Shown here one piece after another: positions 25,407 through 34,098 of a DNA stretch of 58,690 bases. A program made the translations under genes and the position numbers. How positions within the stretch are numbered: position 1 is the stretch's first letter; each line of letters opens with the position of its first letter. A model generated the notes under the pieces. It was given only the letters and a program-made list of their open reading frames with translations. It ran no database searches and was not told the origin of the DNA. Where the stretch lies: positions 1 through 58,690 of the forward strand of contig CAJTYC010000003.1 of the NCBI GenBank assembly GCA_910584185.1, given 5' to 3'. The DNA comes from an uncultured Muribaculaceae bacterium. GTDB taxonomy: Bacteria; Bacteroidota; Bacteroidia; Bacteroidales; Muribaculaceae.

Positions 25407-26144
25407 ATGGAAACAAGGGTAAATTTTATGGGGGCCGAGGAGGTCCGTGACGAGCTCGTGATACACGAGAGCGTCAAAATGGAGAAAGAAGAGCGTCCCA
25501 AAGAGAGGATGCTGCTTGATATACATACGCATCACACCGCGCCCCAGCCGCTTGGCGTGATATCGCTGCGGGTTGGTGGAGAGCAGACCTTGCCGGCCAT
25601 AAAGCCGGGTCAGGCCTACAGTGTGGGGATACATCCGTGGGACACGATACAGGAGATACCGGAGACAATTTGGGAGCAGCTTGACAAGCTCGCCCGGATG
25701 CCGGAGATTGTGGCAATCGGGGAAGCCGGGGTGGACTTGAATGTGGCCGGTGTGCCGCTGTTCAGGCAGCTTCAGGTGCTCAAGCGACAGATCCTGCTGT
25801 CGGAAGAGCTCGGCAAGCCATTGGTGATACACAACGTGAAAGCCTCGGATATCATCGTCGGTCTCAAGAAAGACTTGCAGCCACGCCAGAATTGGCTGAT
25901 ACATGGCTTCCGAGGGAAGCCGGAAATGTCGTACATGCTGCGCAGGCCGGGTATATACTTCTCGTTTGGGGCCAACTTCAATGCAGATACGCTGCGCGAG
26001 ATGCCCGAGGAGCTTATACTTGCGGAGACCGATGAGTCGGAACTCATGATAGAGGAGGTAATATCCCGGATATCGCATGTGCGCGGTAAGGATATGACCG
26101 ATGTTATAGCGGAGAACACAGCAAGATTTCTTTGCAAGAAATAA
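25407..26144 (+). CDS. TatD-family metal-dependent hydrolase
   Basis: An amidohydrolase-fold enzyme related to TatD DNases. Motifs are LLDIHTHHT (metal-binding HxH), YSVGIHPWD, VAIGEAGVDLN (Glu ligand), VIHNVKA, IHGFRGKPEM and LAETDESE. From the ATG at 25407 the protein has about 34 charged residues before MLLDIHTHH. TatD proteins normally begin at that point, so the ATG at 25509 is an alternative start. Members are metal-dependent hydrolases with reported 3'-5' exonuclease activity; the substrate here is not determined. Confidence 0.88.
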   Translation: METRVNFMGAEEVRDELVIHESVKMEKEERPKERMLLDIHTHHTAPQPLGVISLRVGGEQTLPAIKPGQAYSVGIHPWDTIQEIPETIWEQLDKLARMPEIVAIGEAGVDLNVAGVPLFRQLQVLKRQILLSEELGKPLVIHNVKASDIIVGLKKDLQPRQNWLIHGFRGKPEMSYMLRRPGIYFSFGANFNADTLREMPEELILAETDESELMIEEVISRISHVRGKDMTDVIAENTARFLCKK

Positions 26145-26173
26145 GATATTTAAATAAAAATAACATAGAAAGG

Positions 26174-26725
26174 ATGATGCAGAAAAAGGTAATGGCAGCA
26201 TTGGCAATTGCCATGATGTCAGGTATGGTTAGCCATGCCCAGGAGATAAAAGGGAGTGAAGGACCGGACCTCAGCGGCGACATGACAACAGCGCCTGCAG
26301 TGCAAAGAGAGGATGTGGTCGGCAAGGATGGCCAGGCAGAATGGTATGTCAACATGGACTATGCCGGCTTTGAGTTTGAGCTTCCGGCCGGTGTGGTGGT
26401 CGACAAAGGTTCGAGCTTTGTGGCGAAATATCCAGACGGCTCCTTCGGGCTGTCGATGAGCAACGAGTCGGAGAAAGGGTCGAACCAGAAGATAGCGTTC
26501 GAAATCTGCCGCCGTATGGCCACTGAGCTCAAGATACCCAATCCGCATGTGGATAAGGTGAAATATGGCAAATGCAACGGCGCCAAGGCAACCGGAGAGC
26601 TTGAGGGAAGCAAGGTGACAATACTCGTGCTGCCATATGACGGTGAACAGGTGACCACGGTGATGCTTGCCACGCCGGAACGGAGCGAGTGGGTGGACCA
26701 CTTCTTGCGTACACTCAAGCGCTGA
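26174..26725 (+). CDS. Exported protein of unknown function
   Basis: I start at the ATG at 26174 (or 26177), which gives a standard signal peptide (MQKKVMAALAIAMMSG) with predicted cleavage after SHA and Gln as the first mature residue (QEIKG). A longer reading from 26132 would overlap tatD. The mature part of about 155 residues has a basic-acidic mix with phrases such as WYVNMDYAGFEFELPAG, but no family that I recognise. It lies 29 bp after the TatD gene. A Gln at +1 would make it a candidate substrate for the cyclase-like enzyme at 52824. Confidence 0.75.
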   Translation: MMQKKVMAALAIAMMSGMVSHAQEIKGSEGPDLSGDMTTAPAVQREDVVGKDGQAEWYVNMDYAGFEFELPAGVVVDKGSSFVAKYPDGSFGLSMSNESEKGSNQKIAFEICRRMATELKIPNPHVDKVKYGKCNGAKATGELEGSKVTILVLPYDGEQVTTVMLATPERSEWVDHFLRTLKR

Positions 26726-26734
26726 GACTGCTCT

Positions 26735-26767
26735 GGCCGTGGCAAAGCCACGGCAAACATAACACCC
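26735..26767. repeat. Interspersed repeat GCCG(C/T)GGCA.AGCC (family C), copy 1
   Basis: GGCCGTGGCAAAGCCACGGCA followed by AACATAACACCC; the first part is a hairpin. Other copies are at 30965-30998, 39700-39732 and 57152-57184. Confidence 0.7.
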
Positions 26768-26850
26768 ATTTACTGATTGGGGATGGGGGGGTATAATGTG
26801 GTTTAAACATAACTCGGCCTTTGAGTTATGGATAATTGGGAATTTTTTTG

Positions 26851-26858
26851 TAAATTTG
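26851..26858 (+). promoter_or_regulatory. -7 box TAAATTTG immediately before the PCMD gene
   Basis: A perfect TAnnTTTG box ending 7 bases before the ATG at 26866. Transcription would begin within a few bases of the start codon. No -33 TTTG sits at the usual 19-21 spacing. Confidence 0.5.
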
Positions 26859-26865
26859 CGCCATT

Positions 26866-27822
26866 ATGCGGAATTTAAAAGTTTTAGCTGTCGTAATGAT
26901 GGCGCTTATTGCGTGTCAAGGGGCCTCGGCATTGACACTTGAGAAGATAAAATATGGCGACATGTCGCAGTGGGTGACACGCCATCTCAAAGAGTCAAAA
27001 GTGATTGGAGGGAAACCGAAGACCGTCTATGCCATAGGGCCAACACGCACCATAAACGGGAATGTGGCGTATACGCCGCAGGGGAGTCCTTGGGCTTCGA
27101 GCAACGTGTATGCTAAAGTGTCGGGGGTAGTGAAGGCCTCCAACACAGTGGAGCCGGCAGTAGTGAACGGCAACAAGATGGCCAAGCTGACCACCAAGAT
27201 AGAGGAGGTGAAAGTGCTGGGCCTGCTCAATATGGATGTGATGGTGACCGGCACAATTTTCTTGGGTAAGGTGCGCGAGCCTATATCGTCGACCAAGAAT
27301 CCTTATGGCAAGATGGAGATGGGTATGCCTTATACGAAACGCCCTAAGGCGTTGGTATATGACTTGAAGGTGGATATGCCCAACGTGAACTATCGGATTA
27401 AGGCCACAGGATTCGGGAGCAAGAAAAAACTGCCGGGGCGCGACCAGGCGGAGGTGTATGTTCTTCTGCAGAAGCGTTGGGAAGATGCCAAGGGGAACAT
27501 TCATGCACTGCGCGTGGGGACAGGCAGGGAGAGATATAACCGCAGCATCGCTTTGACGTGCGGACATCAGTTGCCGATACATTATGGCAACATCACCAAG
27601 CAGAGTTTCTATAAGCCGTATATGGGGCTTCTCAATGGTGCGAAGGCATATCATGCCTATAATTCGAAGGGGAAGCTCGTGCCGGTGCAGGAAGAGGGGT
27701 GGGCCCCTGCTGATGCTGTGCCCACTCATGTGCTTGTCATGGCTTCTTCGACATGCGGTGAGGCGTTTGTCGGGACTGAGGGACTCACTATGTATATTGA
27801 CAATATCGCTTTTGGATTTTAG
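26866..27822 (+). CDS. Exported PCMD-domain protein
   Basis: 318 residues with a signal peptide (MRNLKVLAVVMMALIACQGASA, shown only to residue 20: MRNLKVLAVVMMALIACQGA). The C-terminal stretch VLVMASSTCGEAFVGTEGLTMYIDNIAFGF, here in part SSTCGEAFVGTEGLTMYIDN, fits the PCMD family (putative carbohydrate metabolism domain), whose members end in a beta-sandwich resembling carbohydrate-binding modules. PCMD proteins are common in Bacteroidales near polysaccharide systems, but no such genes flank this one. Sugar binding is inferred only. The mRNA may be almost leaderless (see the -7 box at 26851). Confidence 0.75.
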   Translation: MRNLKVLAVVMMALIACQGASALTLEKIKYGDMSQWVTRHLKESKVIGGKPKTVYAIGPTRTINGNVAYTPQGSPWASSNVYAKVSGVVKASNTVEPAVVNGNKMAKLTTKIEEVKVLGLLNMDVMVTGTIFLGKVREPISSTKNPYGKMEMGMPYTKRPKALVYDLKVDMPNVNYRIKATGFGSKKKLPGRDQAEVYVLLQKRWEDAKGNIHALRVGTGRERYNRSIALTCGHQLPIHYGNITKQSFYKPYMGLLNGAKAYHAYNSKGKLVPVQEEGWAPADAVPTHVLVMASSTCGEAFVGTEGLTMYIDNIAFGF

Positions 27823-27832
27823 TCTTATATTC

Positions 27833-27855
27833 GGGCTTCCGCCCTCACACAACAC
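27833..27855. repeat. Palindromic intergenic repeat (family A) after the PCMD gene
   Basis: GGGC-TTCC-GCCC hairpin followed by TCACACAACACC, 11 bp after the stop codon. Confidence 0.7.
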
Positions 27856-27919
27856 CTTAACGGGGTGACTTGACTTGGGTAACTTATTTTCACGGAAAAG
27901 AAATGAAGATTACATTGAG

Positions 27920-28669
27920 ATGAAAATTGCATTGATTGGATATGGGAAGATGGGGAAGATGATTGAGGGGATTGCTCTTGAGCGTGGTCATGAGGTGACT
28001 TGCCGGATTGACCACAATAATCAGGAGGATTTTTCGGGCGAGACCTTCAAGGGGAGCGATGTGGCTATCGAGTTCACCACACCTGCTACCGGCTATGCCA
28101 ATGTGGAGAAGTGCCTGAAGGCCGGAGTCCCTGTAGTAAGCGGCACAACAGGCTGGGTGAAAGAACCCTCTTCGCTCATGGAGGGAAAAAGCCGGCTTGA
28201 GGAGATGCGCGAGCGTTGCGACAGCGGTGAAGGAAGCCTTATGTGGGCCTCCAATTATTCGGTGGGGGTGAATGTGTTCAAGGCGGTGAACCGCCAGTTG
28301 GCACGTATCATGGATAAGCTTGGCGACTATACGCCTTATATGACCGAGACACACCATATACACAAACTTGACCACCCGTCGGGCACAGCCATCACGCTTG
28401 CCGATGATATTGTGGCCGAGACCGGACGTTTGTCAGGATGGAGTGAGGCACCGGAATCCGGGAAACTCATCATCAACCATATACGTGAGGCGGAAGTACC
28501 CGGCATACATACCATAAAATGGGACTCGCCTGTCGACGATATCACCATCACTCACTCGGCCAAGTCGCGTGGCGGGTTTGCCTTGGGGGCCGTCATGGCC
28601 GCCGAGTGGCTTGTTGGCAAAAAGGGCTACCATGACATCGATGAGATGATGGAAGAGATAATCAATTAG
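27920..28669 (+). CDS. dapB: 4-hydroxy-tetrahydrodipicolinate reductase
   Basis: DapB reduces 4-hydroxy-tetrahydrodipicolinate with NAD(P)H on the way to diaminopimelate and lysine. The start is the ATG at 27920 (MKIALIGYGKMGKMIE), giving 249 residues; the longer reading from 27875 adds an unrelated N-terminus. Motifs are the nucleotide loop IGYGKMG, EFTTPATGYAN, VSGTTGW, SNYSVGVNVF, the catalytic region ETHHIHKLDHPSGTA and a C-terminal SRGGFALGAV. It supplies the mDAP that MurE uses. Confidence 0.95.
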   Translation: MKIALIGYGKMGKMIEGIALERGHEVTCRIDHNNQEDFSGETFKGSDVAIEFTTPATGYANVEKCLKAGVPVVSGTTGWVKEPSSLMEGKSRLEEMRERCDSGEGSLMWASNYSVGVNVFKAVNRQLARIMDKLGDYTPYMTETHHIHKLDHPSGTAITLADDIVAETGRLSGWSEAPESGKLIINHIREAEVPGIHTIKWDSPVDDITITHSAKSRGGFALGAVMAAEWLVGKKGYHDIDEMMEEIIN

Positions 28670-28946
28670 GAATTTTGAATTTGGAATAATGTCATTAAAT
28701 TAGGGAGTTCGGGGGAACTTAAAAACTTTTTGAACGCAGAACGCGCCTTTGGCGCATCTTGACGCGGAACTTTCGCGGAACTATTTTTGTATTAAATATT
28801 TACAAATTCAGTTCAAACGCAAGCGGGCTTTCGGGCTACGCCCTAAAGCTTCGCGGAACGCAAGCGGAACGTCGGGCTGATATAACTAATTTAGTGACAT
28901 TAGAGTCAGGAATTTTTGGAATGGGTATTTTTTAAATAGGAACTTC

Positions 28947-30443
28947 ATGGAAGATAATATAAAGGGACGGGAAAACTTGGATAACCGGGGAAATGTGGAT
29001 AATCGGGGAAATGTGGCTGACAAGAGTTTCTTGGGGCGTATTAAGAGCGTCAAGGCCACTCGATGGATACGCTTCGGGGTGGTGTCGGCGGTGTTTTTCC
29101 TTTGGGTTGTGCTGATGGGCAACCCTTGGTTGGCATTGCTCTGGCTTTTGCTTCTTGACATCTATATCTTGGGTTATATACCGTTTGGTTGGTGGAAGAA
29201 GAAGAAGGGGTTGACCCACACCGTCATGGCCTGGGTCGATGCCATTGTGTATGCCTTGGTGCTGATATACTTTATCTTCGGGTTTGTAGGCCAGCAATAT
29301 GAGATTCCGTCGTCGAGCTTGGAGAAGTCGCTGCTTGTCGGTGACCGTCTTTGGGTAGACAAGACCGTGTATGGCTCGCGTGTGCCTCAGACACCTATTC
29401 ACTTCCCGTTGGTGCAGCATACCTTCCCGGTGTTGAACTGCAAGAGCTATATTGACAATCCGCAGCTTGAGTATCACCGCATGCCGGGACACCGTAGCGT
29501 GGAGCGTGGTGACATCGTGGTGTTCAACTTTCCGCAGGGCGACACGGTGCTGATGAAGATGCAGAACCGCGACTACTATCAGATTATCAATGATATGGAA
29601 CGTCAGGGCCTGACACGCTCGGAGGCGAAGCAGAAGGTGCTCAGCCAGCCTGATGTATATGGAGAGATAGCCTGGCGTCCGGTGGACCGGAGGGAGAACT
29701 ACGTGAAGCGTGCCATAGGCTTGCCCGGCGAACGGCTCCGCATCAGCAACGACACTGTATATATCAACGGCAAGGCGATAGCGGAGCCGGAGAATGTGGA
29801 GTATAATTACATCATACCTGTGAGCCGTCCGGTGAGTGCAGAGAAATGGCATGAAATCGGTGTGCGTGTGGAAGACCATCAATACAACCCGATGCGCAAC
29901 GACTATGCCGGGTTCTGGTTTTATGACGTGCCTCTGAGCAGGGAGATGAAGAAGGCTGTGGAATCATGGCCCGAGGTGATTGCGCCATTGCAGCGTGAGA
30001 CCGAAAGCGGCATCTTGGACCTGACGGGGGTGTTCCCATTGGGTAACAACTATGGCTGGACACGTCCGGATATGGGAGAGTTCTGGATTCCTAAGCGTGG
30101 GAGCACATTGAAGCTCACCACCGACAACCTGCCTCTCTATGAGCGATGCATACGTGTATATGAAGGAAATGACTTGGCTGTTCGCGATGGCAAGATCTAT
30201 ATCAACGGCAAGCAGAGCGACTACTATACTTTCAAGCTTGATTATTACTGGATGATGGGCGACAACCGCGACCGCAGCCTTGATTCGCGCTACTGGGGCT
30301 TTGTGCCCGAAGACCATATCGTAGGCTCGCCGGTGTTTATCATCATGAGCTTGGATCAGGAGCGCGGATGGACTGAGGGCAAGATGCGATGGGATAGGTT
30401 CCTGTCAAGTCCCAACCCTGACAAGAGTGCCGGGAAATGGTGA
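28947..30443 (+). CDS. lepB: Signal peptidase I (long Bacteroidota form)
   Basis: LepB removes signal peptides from exported proteins at the inner membrane. The N-terminus has a small repeat (NRGNVDNRGNV), then three hydrophobic segments between residues about 40 and 118. The catalytic Ser124 lies in IPSSSLEKSLLVGDRL; the usual Met after this Ser is Leu here. Lys254 lies in YVKRAIGLPGERL, and the last box is GDNRDRSLDSRYWGFVP. Between the last two boxes is a long insertion (about 150 residues) usual for this phylum. The 498-residue length fits. It overlaps the next gene by 7 bp. Confidence 0.95.
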   Translation: MEDNIKGRENLDNRGNVDNRGNVADKSFLGRIKSVKATRWIRFGVVSAVFFLWVVLMGNPWLALLWLLLLDIYILGYIPFGWWKKKKGLTHTVMAWVDAIVYALVLIYFIFGFVGQQYEIPSSSLEKSLLVGDRLWVDKTVYGSRVPQTPIHFPLVQHTFPVLNCKSYIDNPQLEYHRMPGHRSVERGDIVVFNFPQGDTVLMKMQNRDYYQIINDMERQGLTRSEAKQKVLSQPDVYGEIAWRPVDRRENYVKRAIGLPGERLRISNDTVYINGKAIAEPENVEYNYIIPVSRPVSAEKWHEIGVRVEDHQYNPMRNDYAGFWFYDVPLSREMKKAVESWPEVIAPLQRETESGILDLTGVFPLGNNYGWTRPDMGEFWIPKRGSTLKLTTDNLPLYERCIRVYEGNDLAVRDGKIYINGKQSDYYTFKLDYYWMMGDNRDRSLDSRYWGFVPEDHIVGSPVFIIMSLDQERGWTEGKMRWDRFLSSPNPDKSAGKW

Positions 30444-30958
30444 CACCTTTCGGTCCGAGCGTGGCTTGGGTTGGGGCTTACTTGCGTGAGGTTATTGCCG
30501 GCAAGGGTGATGATGATGCGCGTAAGGGAGCCAACCTTGTGACCGGGGTCAGCGGCAAGGAGTTCGCGCGGTGCAGGCTTCGCGGCGTGACGCTTACGGT
30601 GCCGGTGGAGGGGGGCGCCCATGCCTTGAAGAGCCGGGGGGCACTCCCCGGTGTGTCGGAGCATGGCAAGTGGCGGCGCGAGCATGAAGGAGCCCTGCTT
30701 GCCGCCTATGGCAAGACTCCTTATTACGCTCACCTTATGCCAGAGCTTATGGCCGTCTATGCTGATAGCGAGGGGCTTGGGCTTGAGGACTTCAACCGGC
30801 GTATGCTTGACGTGGCACTTGGCTGGATTGATGTCGAGGCTCTTAAGGCTGAGGGGATGGAGAGGGTCCGCGATGAGGTTCGGGCTAAAGTTGAGACCGG
30901 ACTTTCAATTTTTGACTTGCTTTTCCGTTTAGGAAGAGAGGGCGTTTGGGCTCTTTAG
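30437..30958 (+). CDS. WbqC-like family protein
   Basis: 173 residues, overlapping the lepB 3' end by 7 bp. The pattern FGPSVAWVGAYLREV, then LTVPVEGG, then KWRREHEGALLAAYGKTPYYAHLMPEL (part) matches the WbqC-like family, named after an O-antigen cluster protein. Its biochemical role is not settled. The family commonly follows lepB in Bacteroidales. The usual motif EHExYxKQTYRNR is degenerate here (TGVSGKEFARCRLRG), so the protein is a divergent member. Confidence 0.75.
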   Translation: MVTPFGPSVAWVGAYLREVIAGKGDDDARKGANLVTGVSGKEFARCRLRGVTLTVPVEGGAHALKSRGALPGVSEHGKWRREHEGALLAAYGKTPYYAHLMPELMAVYADSEGLGLEDFNRRMLDVALGWIDVEALKAEGMERVRDEVRAKVETGLSIFDLLFRLGREGVWAL

Positions 30959-30964
30959 CATTTT

Positions 30965-30998
30965 TGCCGCGGCACAGCCGCGACAAACGGAACACCCC
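30965..30998. repeat. Interspersed repeat (family C), copy 2
   Basis: TGCCGCGGCACAGCCGCGAC followed by AAACGGAACACCCC. It is placed 7 bp after a stop codon. Confidence 0.75.
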
Positions 30999-31008
30999 TT
31001 GACGGCTT

Positions 31009-31052
31009 GATAGATAAATTAATGGGGAAGGATAGATAAATTAATGGGAAAG
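31009..31052. repeat. 22-bp tandem duplication carrying the start codon of the DUF4294 gene
   Basis: 31009-31030 and 31031-31052 differ by one base. Each copy includes an ATG (31022, 31044), in different frames. Only 31044 opens the long frame; 31022 runs into a stop after five codons. Confidence 0.9.
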
Positions 31053-31742
31053 GATAGATTCTGGCATATTATTGAGGCTTGGGGCTTGCTTCGGGGACCG
31101 CTTCGGGGCTTTGGAAGCGGTGGCTGGCCGGTTGTAGCTGTTTTGGCTGTGGCGTTGCTCTTTTCGGCTTCTGCTTTTGGGCAGGAGACTCGTGAGGAGC
31201 TTCAGCTTAAGGTGAAGGCTTATGAGGGGTATACGCATATTGTGGATGAGTATGGCGACACATGCCGGCTCACTTATATCCGCAATATCACCGTGTATCC
31301 TCCCTTGAAGTTCAAGAACAAGAAAGAGGAGCAGTTTTACTGGAAGACCGTGAGGGATGTCAAGAAGACGTTGCCGTATGCAAAACTTGCGTTTTCTACG
31401 CTTTGCGAGACGTATGAGTATATCCAGACCATACCTGACAAGAAAACGCGCGAGAGGCACCTTAAAACGCTTGAGAAAGATATTTTCGAGCAGTATAAGC
31501 CTGTCGTGAAGAAGATGACCAAGAATCAGGGGAAGGTGATGATCAAGCTGATCAACCGGGAGACCGACCAGACGAGCTTCAATATCGTGAAGGCATTCTT
31601 AGGGAGTTTCAGGGCCGGCTTCTGGCAGACATTCGGACGATTTTTCGGGTTGAACCTGCGTGCAGGGTTCAATCCGAAGAAGAATAAGGAGGATGCCATA
31701 ATCGACAGGGTGGCCACGCTCGTGGAGCAGGGTGCGCTTTGA
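31044..31742 (+). CDS. Exported DUF4294 protein
   Basis: 232 residues with a long basic N-region, a hydrophobic segment (VVAVLAVALLFSASAFG) and predicted cleavage before Gln (QETREE). The mature part fits DUF4294: LTYIRNITVYPPLKFKNKKE, YWKTVRDVKKTLPYAKLAF, then LTxxQGK-type MTKNQGKVMIKLINRETDQTS (in part). This is a Bacteroidota family of unknown function, probably periplasmic. A tandem duplication places two ATGs before the frame. Confidence 0.85.
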   Translation: MGKDRFWHIIEAWGLLRGPLRGFGSGGWPVVAVLAVALLFSASAFGQETREELQLKVKAYEGYTHIVDEYGDTCRLTYIRNITVYPPLKFKNKKEEQFYWKTVRDVKKTLPYAKLAFSTLCETYEYIQTIPDKKTRERHLKTLEKDIFEQYKPVVKKMTKNQGKVMIKLINRETDQTSFNIVKAFLGSFRAGFWQTFGRFFGLNLRAGFNPKKNKEDAIIDRVATLVEQGAL

Positions 31743-31825
31743 ATCAGGATTACCTCGTAGCTCTTATAAAAGGGCAAATGGTTGAATTAAGAGAAAATCA
31801 GAACAGCGATTAAACCAAAGCTAAC

Positions 31826-31833
31826 TATGTTTG
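31826..31833 (+). promoter_or_regulatory. Possible -7 box TATGTTTG before the OmpA-type gene
   Basis: Matches TAnnTTTG, but no -33 TTTG is present at the right distance. It would give a leader of about 120 bases. Confidence 0.35.
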
Positions 31834-31959
31834 TATAATCTTAAGGGATGTGTATCTCCCCAAAGAGGAATCATTGGGGATGAGGGATGAGGGATGAGGA
31901 ATGAGATTAATGAGATAGAGATTGCCATTGAAATTATTAACCCCAAAATATATAAAAAG

Positions 31960-32661
31960 ATGAAAGCAATTAGAATCTTATTGGTTGCTGCAGTGAGCAG
32001 CGCAATGTTGATTGGCGGAACAGCTTGTAACATGAACAACACCGGCAAGGGCGCCTTGATCGGTGGTGGTAGTGGCGCTGCAGTCGGCGCAGGTGTAGGT
32101 GCACTTATCGGCAATGGTAAGGGTGCAGGTATCGGTGCAGCTGTAGGCACAGCAGTAGGTGCGGGTGTAGGCGCACTTATCGGTAACCACATGGACAAGC
32201 AGAAGAAGCAGCTCGAGGAGCAGCTTGCACAGCAGGCTAAGGTGGAGGAGACAACAGATGCCAATGGCCTCAAGGCTATCCGCGTTACATTTGACGGCGG
32301 TATCCTCTTCCCGACCAACGGAACTACTCTGAGCCAGTCTGCACGCACAGACCTCAGCAAGTTTGCAGCCAACCTTAAGGAGAATGTCAACACTGACGTG
32401 TCAGTGTATGGTTTCACTGACAACACCGGTTCTATGGCAGCCAACACCAAGGTGGCTAATGGCCGTGCTGATGCAGTTGAGACATTCTTGGTGAACCAGG
32501 GTGTTGCTAAGAGCCGTATCACAGCTGAGGGCCGTCCTATGACTGACTATGTTGCCAGCAACGAGACAGCTGAGGGCCGCGCTGAGAACCGTCGTGTGGA
32601 GATTTATATCTACGCTAACGAGGAGATGATCAAGCAGGCTGAGGCCGGCACTCTTAAGTAA
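31960..32661 (+). CDS. OmpA-family lipoprotein with glycine-zipper domain
   Basis: The start is the ATG at 31960, giving a signal peptide with lipobox IGGTAC. Residues about 30-90 are a glycine zipper (GALIGGGSGAAVGAGVGALIG, in part), a helical membrane-inserting motif of outer membrane lipoproteins. Residues about 115-225 form an OmpA C-terminal domain that binds peptidoglycan: FDGGILFPTNG, VYGFTDNTGS, ANGRADAVETFL and ENRRVEIYI. It should anchor the outer membrane to the wall. Codon choice (GGT, GCA, ATC) looks like that of a highly expressed gene. A strong bidirectional terminator follows. Confidence 0.93.
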   Translation: MKAIRILLVAAVSSAMLIGGTACNMNNTGKGALIGGGSGAAVGAGVGALIGNGKGAGIGAAVGTAVGAGVGALIGNHMDKQKKQLEEQLAQQAKVEETTDANGLKAIRVTFDGGILFPTNGTTLSQSARTDLSKFAANLKENVNTDVSVYGFTDNTGSMAANTKVANGRADAVETFLVNQGVAKSRITAEGRPMTDYVASNETAEGRAENRRVEIYIYANEEMIKQAEAGTLK

Positions 32662-32673
32662 GCTTAGCCTCAT

Positions 32674-32700
32674 AAGGTCTTTAAGGTCTTTAAGGTCTTT
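32674..32700. repeat. Short 9-bp-period array (AAGGTCTTT, three units)
   Basis: Three exact 9-bp units between the ompA-type stop codon and the terminator. Same family as the arrays around the four-helix-bundle gene (983-1069, 1735-1799). Confidence 0.85.
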
Positions 32701-32705
32701 ACAAA

Positions 32706-32739
32706 ATAAAGCGCTCCGGATTTATCCGGGGCGCTTTAT
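32706..32739. terminator. Bidirectional terminator between the OmpA-type gene and the vor/kor operon
   Basis: ATAAAGCGCTCCGGAT pairs with ATCCGGGGCGCTTTAT with one G-T type mismatch. It serves two convergent genes. Confidence 0.85.
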
Positions 32740-32769
32740 ATTTTGCTTTTAATCCTTAATTTATTATTT

Positions 32770-33306
32770 TCAGATTAGTGATGCTCCCTTTTCGATTGCT
32801 TTCTCGTTTAGGGGAATCAGCTTGTGATGGCGTTCGGGAAGTGATTTCTTCAGGCCCTTGATTACGTTTTCCATGGGGAGTTTGTAGTCCATGGCTTGGA
32901 GGAGTGCTCCCATCACCACCATGTTGTATGCTTTGGAGTTACCGATCTCGAGGGTTGCTTCCATTGCGTCGATGGGGTAGATTTTGATATCTTCGCGGTT
33001 TGGACGGTTGTGGATACCGTTTGTATCGAAGATGAGAGTTCCACCGGGTTTCACCTTGGGTGCGAACTTGTCGAGGCTCTGCTGGTTGAGGGCTACGACG
33101 ATGTCGTACTGGTCGAGGATCGGGGATGATATCTTTGAGTCAGCGAGGATAACGGTCACGTTGGCAGTACCACCGCGCTGTTCGGGACCGTAAGAGGGCA
33201 TCCAGGTAACTTCCTTATCGTCCATAAGGCCGGAGTATGCGAGGATCTTACCCATGGAGAGCACACCTTGTCCGCCGAAACCGGCTATGATAATTTCTTC
33301 TTTCAT
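32770..33306 (-). CDS. 2-oxoacid:ferredoxin oxidoreductase, gamma subunit
   Basis: 178 residues, family of KorC/VorC/PorG (EIIIAGFGGQGVLSMGKILA at the N-terminus, MPSYGPEQRGGTANVTVI). It is one of four subunits that convert a 2-oxoacid plus CoA to acyl-CoA and CO2 with reduction of ferredoxin. It is the last gene of the minus-strand operon (small ferredoxin, alpha, beta, gamma) and lies 18 bp after the beta subunit. Confidence 0.93.
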   Translation of the reverse strand: MKEEIIIAGFGGQGVLSMGKILAYSGLMDDKEVTWMPSYGPEQRGGTANVTVILADSKISSPILDQYDIVVALNQQSLDKFAPKVKPGGTLIFDTNGIHNRPNREDIKIYPIDAMEATLEIGNSKAYNMVVMGALLQAMDYKLPMENVIKGLKKSLPERHHKLIPLNEKAIEKGASLI

Positions 33307-33324
33307 GTTGAAGTGAGATTTCGG

Positions 33325-34086
33325 TTAAACGTTTTTGAGGTCTCCTAACGGATATTTGGGGAACATATTCTCTTCCATCCATTTGTTGGCCATTTCGGGA
33401 GAGAGTTTCCAGCCGGAGTTGCATGTTGCGACCACTTCGACCACGCTTGTGCCTTTCTTGGCGATGGCGTTTTCGAAAGCCTTCTTGAGGGCGGCTTTAG
33501 TCTTGCGCACAGCGGCGGGAGTATGGACGGCCTGACGGGTCACGTAGCAAGTGCCGTCGAGGATTGCCATGAGGTTTGTGATCTCGAGGGGGTGTCCGTT
33601 GAGGTCAACGCGGCGACCGTAGGGTGTTGTGGCTGTTTTCTGGCCGATGAGGGTAGTTGGCGCCATCTGACCGCCTGTCATGCCGTAAATTGCGTTGTTG
33701 ACGAAGATCATGACGATATTCTCGCCACGGTTTGCAGCGTGGATGGACTCGGCTGTACCGATAGCCGACATGTCGCCGTCGCCCTGATAGGTGAACACGA
33801 CATTTTCAGGCCAAAGGCGGGATGCAGCTGTAGCAACTGCCGGAGCGCGTCCGTGAGCGGCTTCAATCCAGTCAACGTCGATATAGTTGTAAGCGAACAC
33901 GGCGCAACCTACGGGAGAGACACCGACAGTGCGGTCGGTGAGGCCCATTTCGGCGATAACCTCGGCGAGGAGTTTGTGAATCACGCCATGCGAGCAGCCC
34001 GGGCAATAGTGCATGTGAACCTGCTCGAGAAGTTCGGGTTTGCAGTAAACCTTATTTTCTTCTTTGATGATTTCTTCTATATTCAT
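33325..34086 (-). CDS. 2-oxoacid:ferredoxin oxidoreductase, beta (TPP-binding) subunit
   Basis: 253 residues carrying the thiamine diphosphate site: YCPGCSHGVIHKLLAE, GDGDMSAIGTAESIHA and NNAIYGMTGGQMAPTT (the GDG...NN motif). It binds TPP and does the decarboxylation with the alpha subunit. The sequence is of the KorB/VorA type; whether the substrate is 2-oxoglutarate or branched-chain 2-oxoacids cannot be settled from sequence alone. Confidence 0.93.
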   Translation of the reverse strand: MNIEEIIKEENKVYCKPELLEQVHMHYCPGCSHGVIHKLLAEVIAEMGLTDRTVGVSPVGCAVFAYNYIDVDWIEAAHGRAPAVATAASRLWPENVVFTYQGDGDMSAIGTAESIHAANRGENIVMIFVNNAIYGMTGGQMAPTTLIGQKTATTPYGRRVDLNGHPLEITNLMAILDGTCYVTRQAVHTPAAVRKTKAALKKAFENAIAKKGTSVVEVVATCNSGWKLSPEMANKWMEENMFPKYPLGDLKNV

Positions 34087-34098
34087 TTTCGAGCGAGA

